Assembly: GCA_021927905.1 (NCBI GenBank)
Contig: BLLK01000064.1
Location: 1-64,000 of the forward strand
Source of the DNA: Chaetoceros tenuissimus
Lineage: Eukaryota > Bacillariophyta > Thalassiosirophyceae > Chaetocerotales > Chaetocerotaceae
DNA length: 64,000 bases
Direction of reading: 5' to 3'
The translations under genes were made by a program, and so were the position numbers. Numbering within the stretch: the stretch's first letter is position 1; each line of letters starts with the position of its first letter. The notes under the pieces were generated by a model. The model saw only the letters and a list, made by a program, of their open reading frames with translations, searched no databases and was not told the DNA's origin. Positions 63,968 to 64,000 of the stretch are shown piece after piece.

Positions 63968-64000
63968 GATACTTTTATACTATGCTTTGCTTTTCACTCT

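Noticed and set aside
1-64000. tRNA and rRNA genes
   Set aside because: I looked for clover-leaf and rRNA-like stretches by eye and saw none I could support; a covariance search could still find one.

Overview
This is a low-GC eukaryotic nuclear window with short GT-AG introns (about 60-95 bp, donors mostly GTAAGT or GTGAGT). It is almost certainly from a diatom, and a Chaetoceros-type centric diatom (C. tenuissimus-like) is my best guess. The evidence is: secreted proteins on long Pro-Ser-Asp/Ser stalks; bipartite plastid presequences with an AF-type cleavage site; a short leucine-rich-repeat protein of the type I recall as abundant in Chaetoceros; strictly spaced lysine clusters of the silica-targeting kind; and the 'CCxCGGG' cysteine modules of diatom surface proteins. 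The species name is from memory, not from a search.

Layout. 1-3717 (+): 3' part of a PSD-repeat protein ending in lysine clusters. 4221-6674 (+): secreted protein with a PSS stalk and four Cys modules. 6876-9803 (+): EF-hand cyclic-nucleotide-gated channel. 9804-10430: two copies of the channel gene's tail bracketing a NUMOD3-like relic. 10430-12244 (-): F-box/DUSP-like protein. 12715-13347 (+): secreted Cys-rich protein. 13904-15114 (+): tandem GNAT. 15678-16502 (+): LRR protein. 17152-18863 (+): TEY-type MAP kinase. 19194-20057 (-): basic Ser-rich protein. 20785-23090 (-): secreted modular protein. 23675-24310 (+): [2Fe-2S] thioredoxin-like protein. 24724-25872 (-): SLX1. 26391-27382 (+): plastid membrane protein with a broken frame. 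27452-29361 (-): purF. 29769-30796 (-): purU. 31197-34306 (+): PPK2 gene with an internal tandem duplication. 34419-35199 (-): SET protein with a 7-bp duplication. 35890-44792 (-): one giant 19-exon gene with a secreted Cys-repeat head, six C-type lectin domains and a huge PSD stalk. 44793-47588: gene-poor. 47589-48371 (+): plastid GNAT. 48410-50278 (-): 2OG-oxygenase/methyltransferase fusion. 50656-52257 (+): lipid-anchored TIR-TPR protein. 52258-54249: gene graveyard. 54250-59087 (+): membrane GlmS-like protein with HExxH, SIS and EF-hand parts. 59257-60063 (-): two-TM protein. 60449-62239 (+): TRM13. 62312-63967 (-): three-unit EF-hand protein.

Themes. Several genes encode cell-surface or wall material (PSD/PSS proteins and lectins). 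Calcium signalling recurs in the EF-hand channel, the EF-hand GlmS-like protein and the triple EF-hand protein. purF and purU are neighbours and share one-carbon/purine metabolism. The most noteworthy items are the exon-triplet architecture of the lectin gene, the HExxH plus internal-Cys GlmS-like protein, the TIR-TPR protein, the 2OG-oxygenase/methyltransferase fusion and the lysine clusters. Five genes are broken by small indels or short duplications in a pattern that fits either assembly error or allelic decay; this should be settled before any of them is called a pseudogene.
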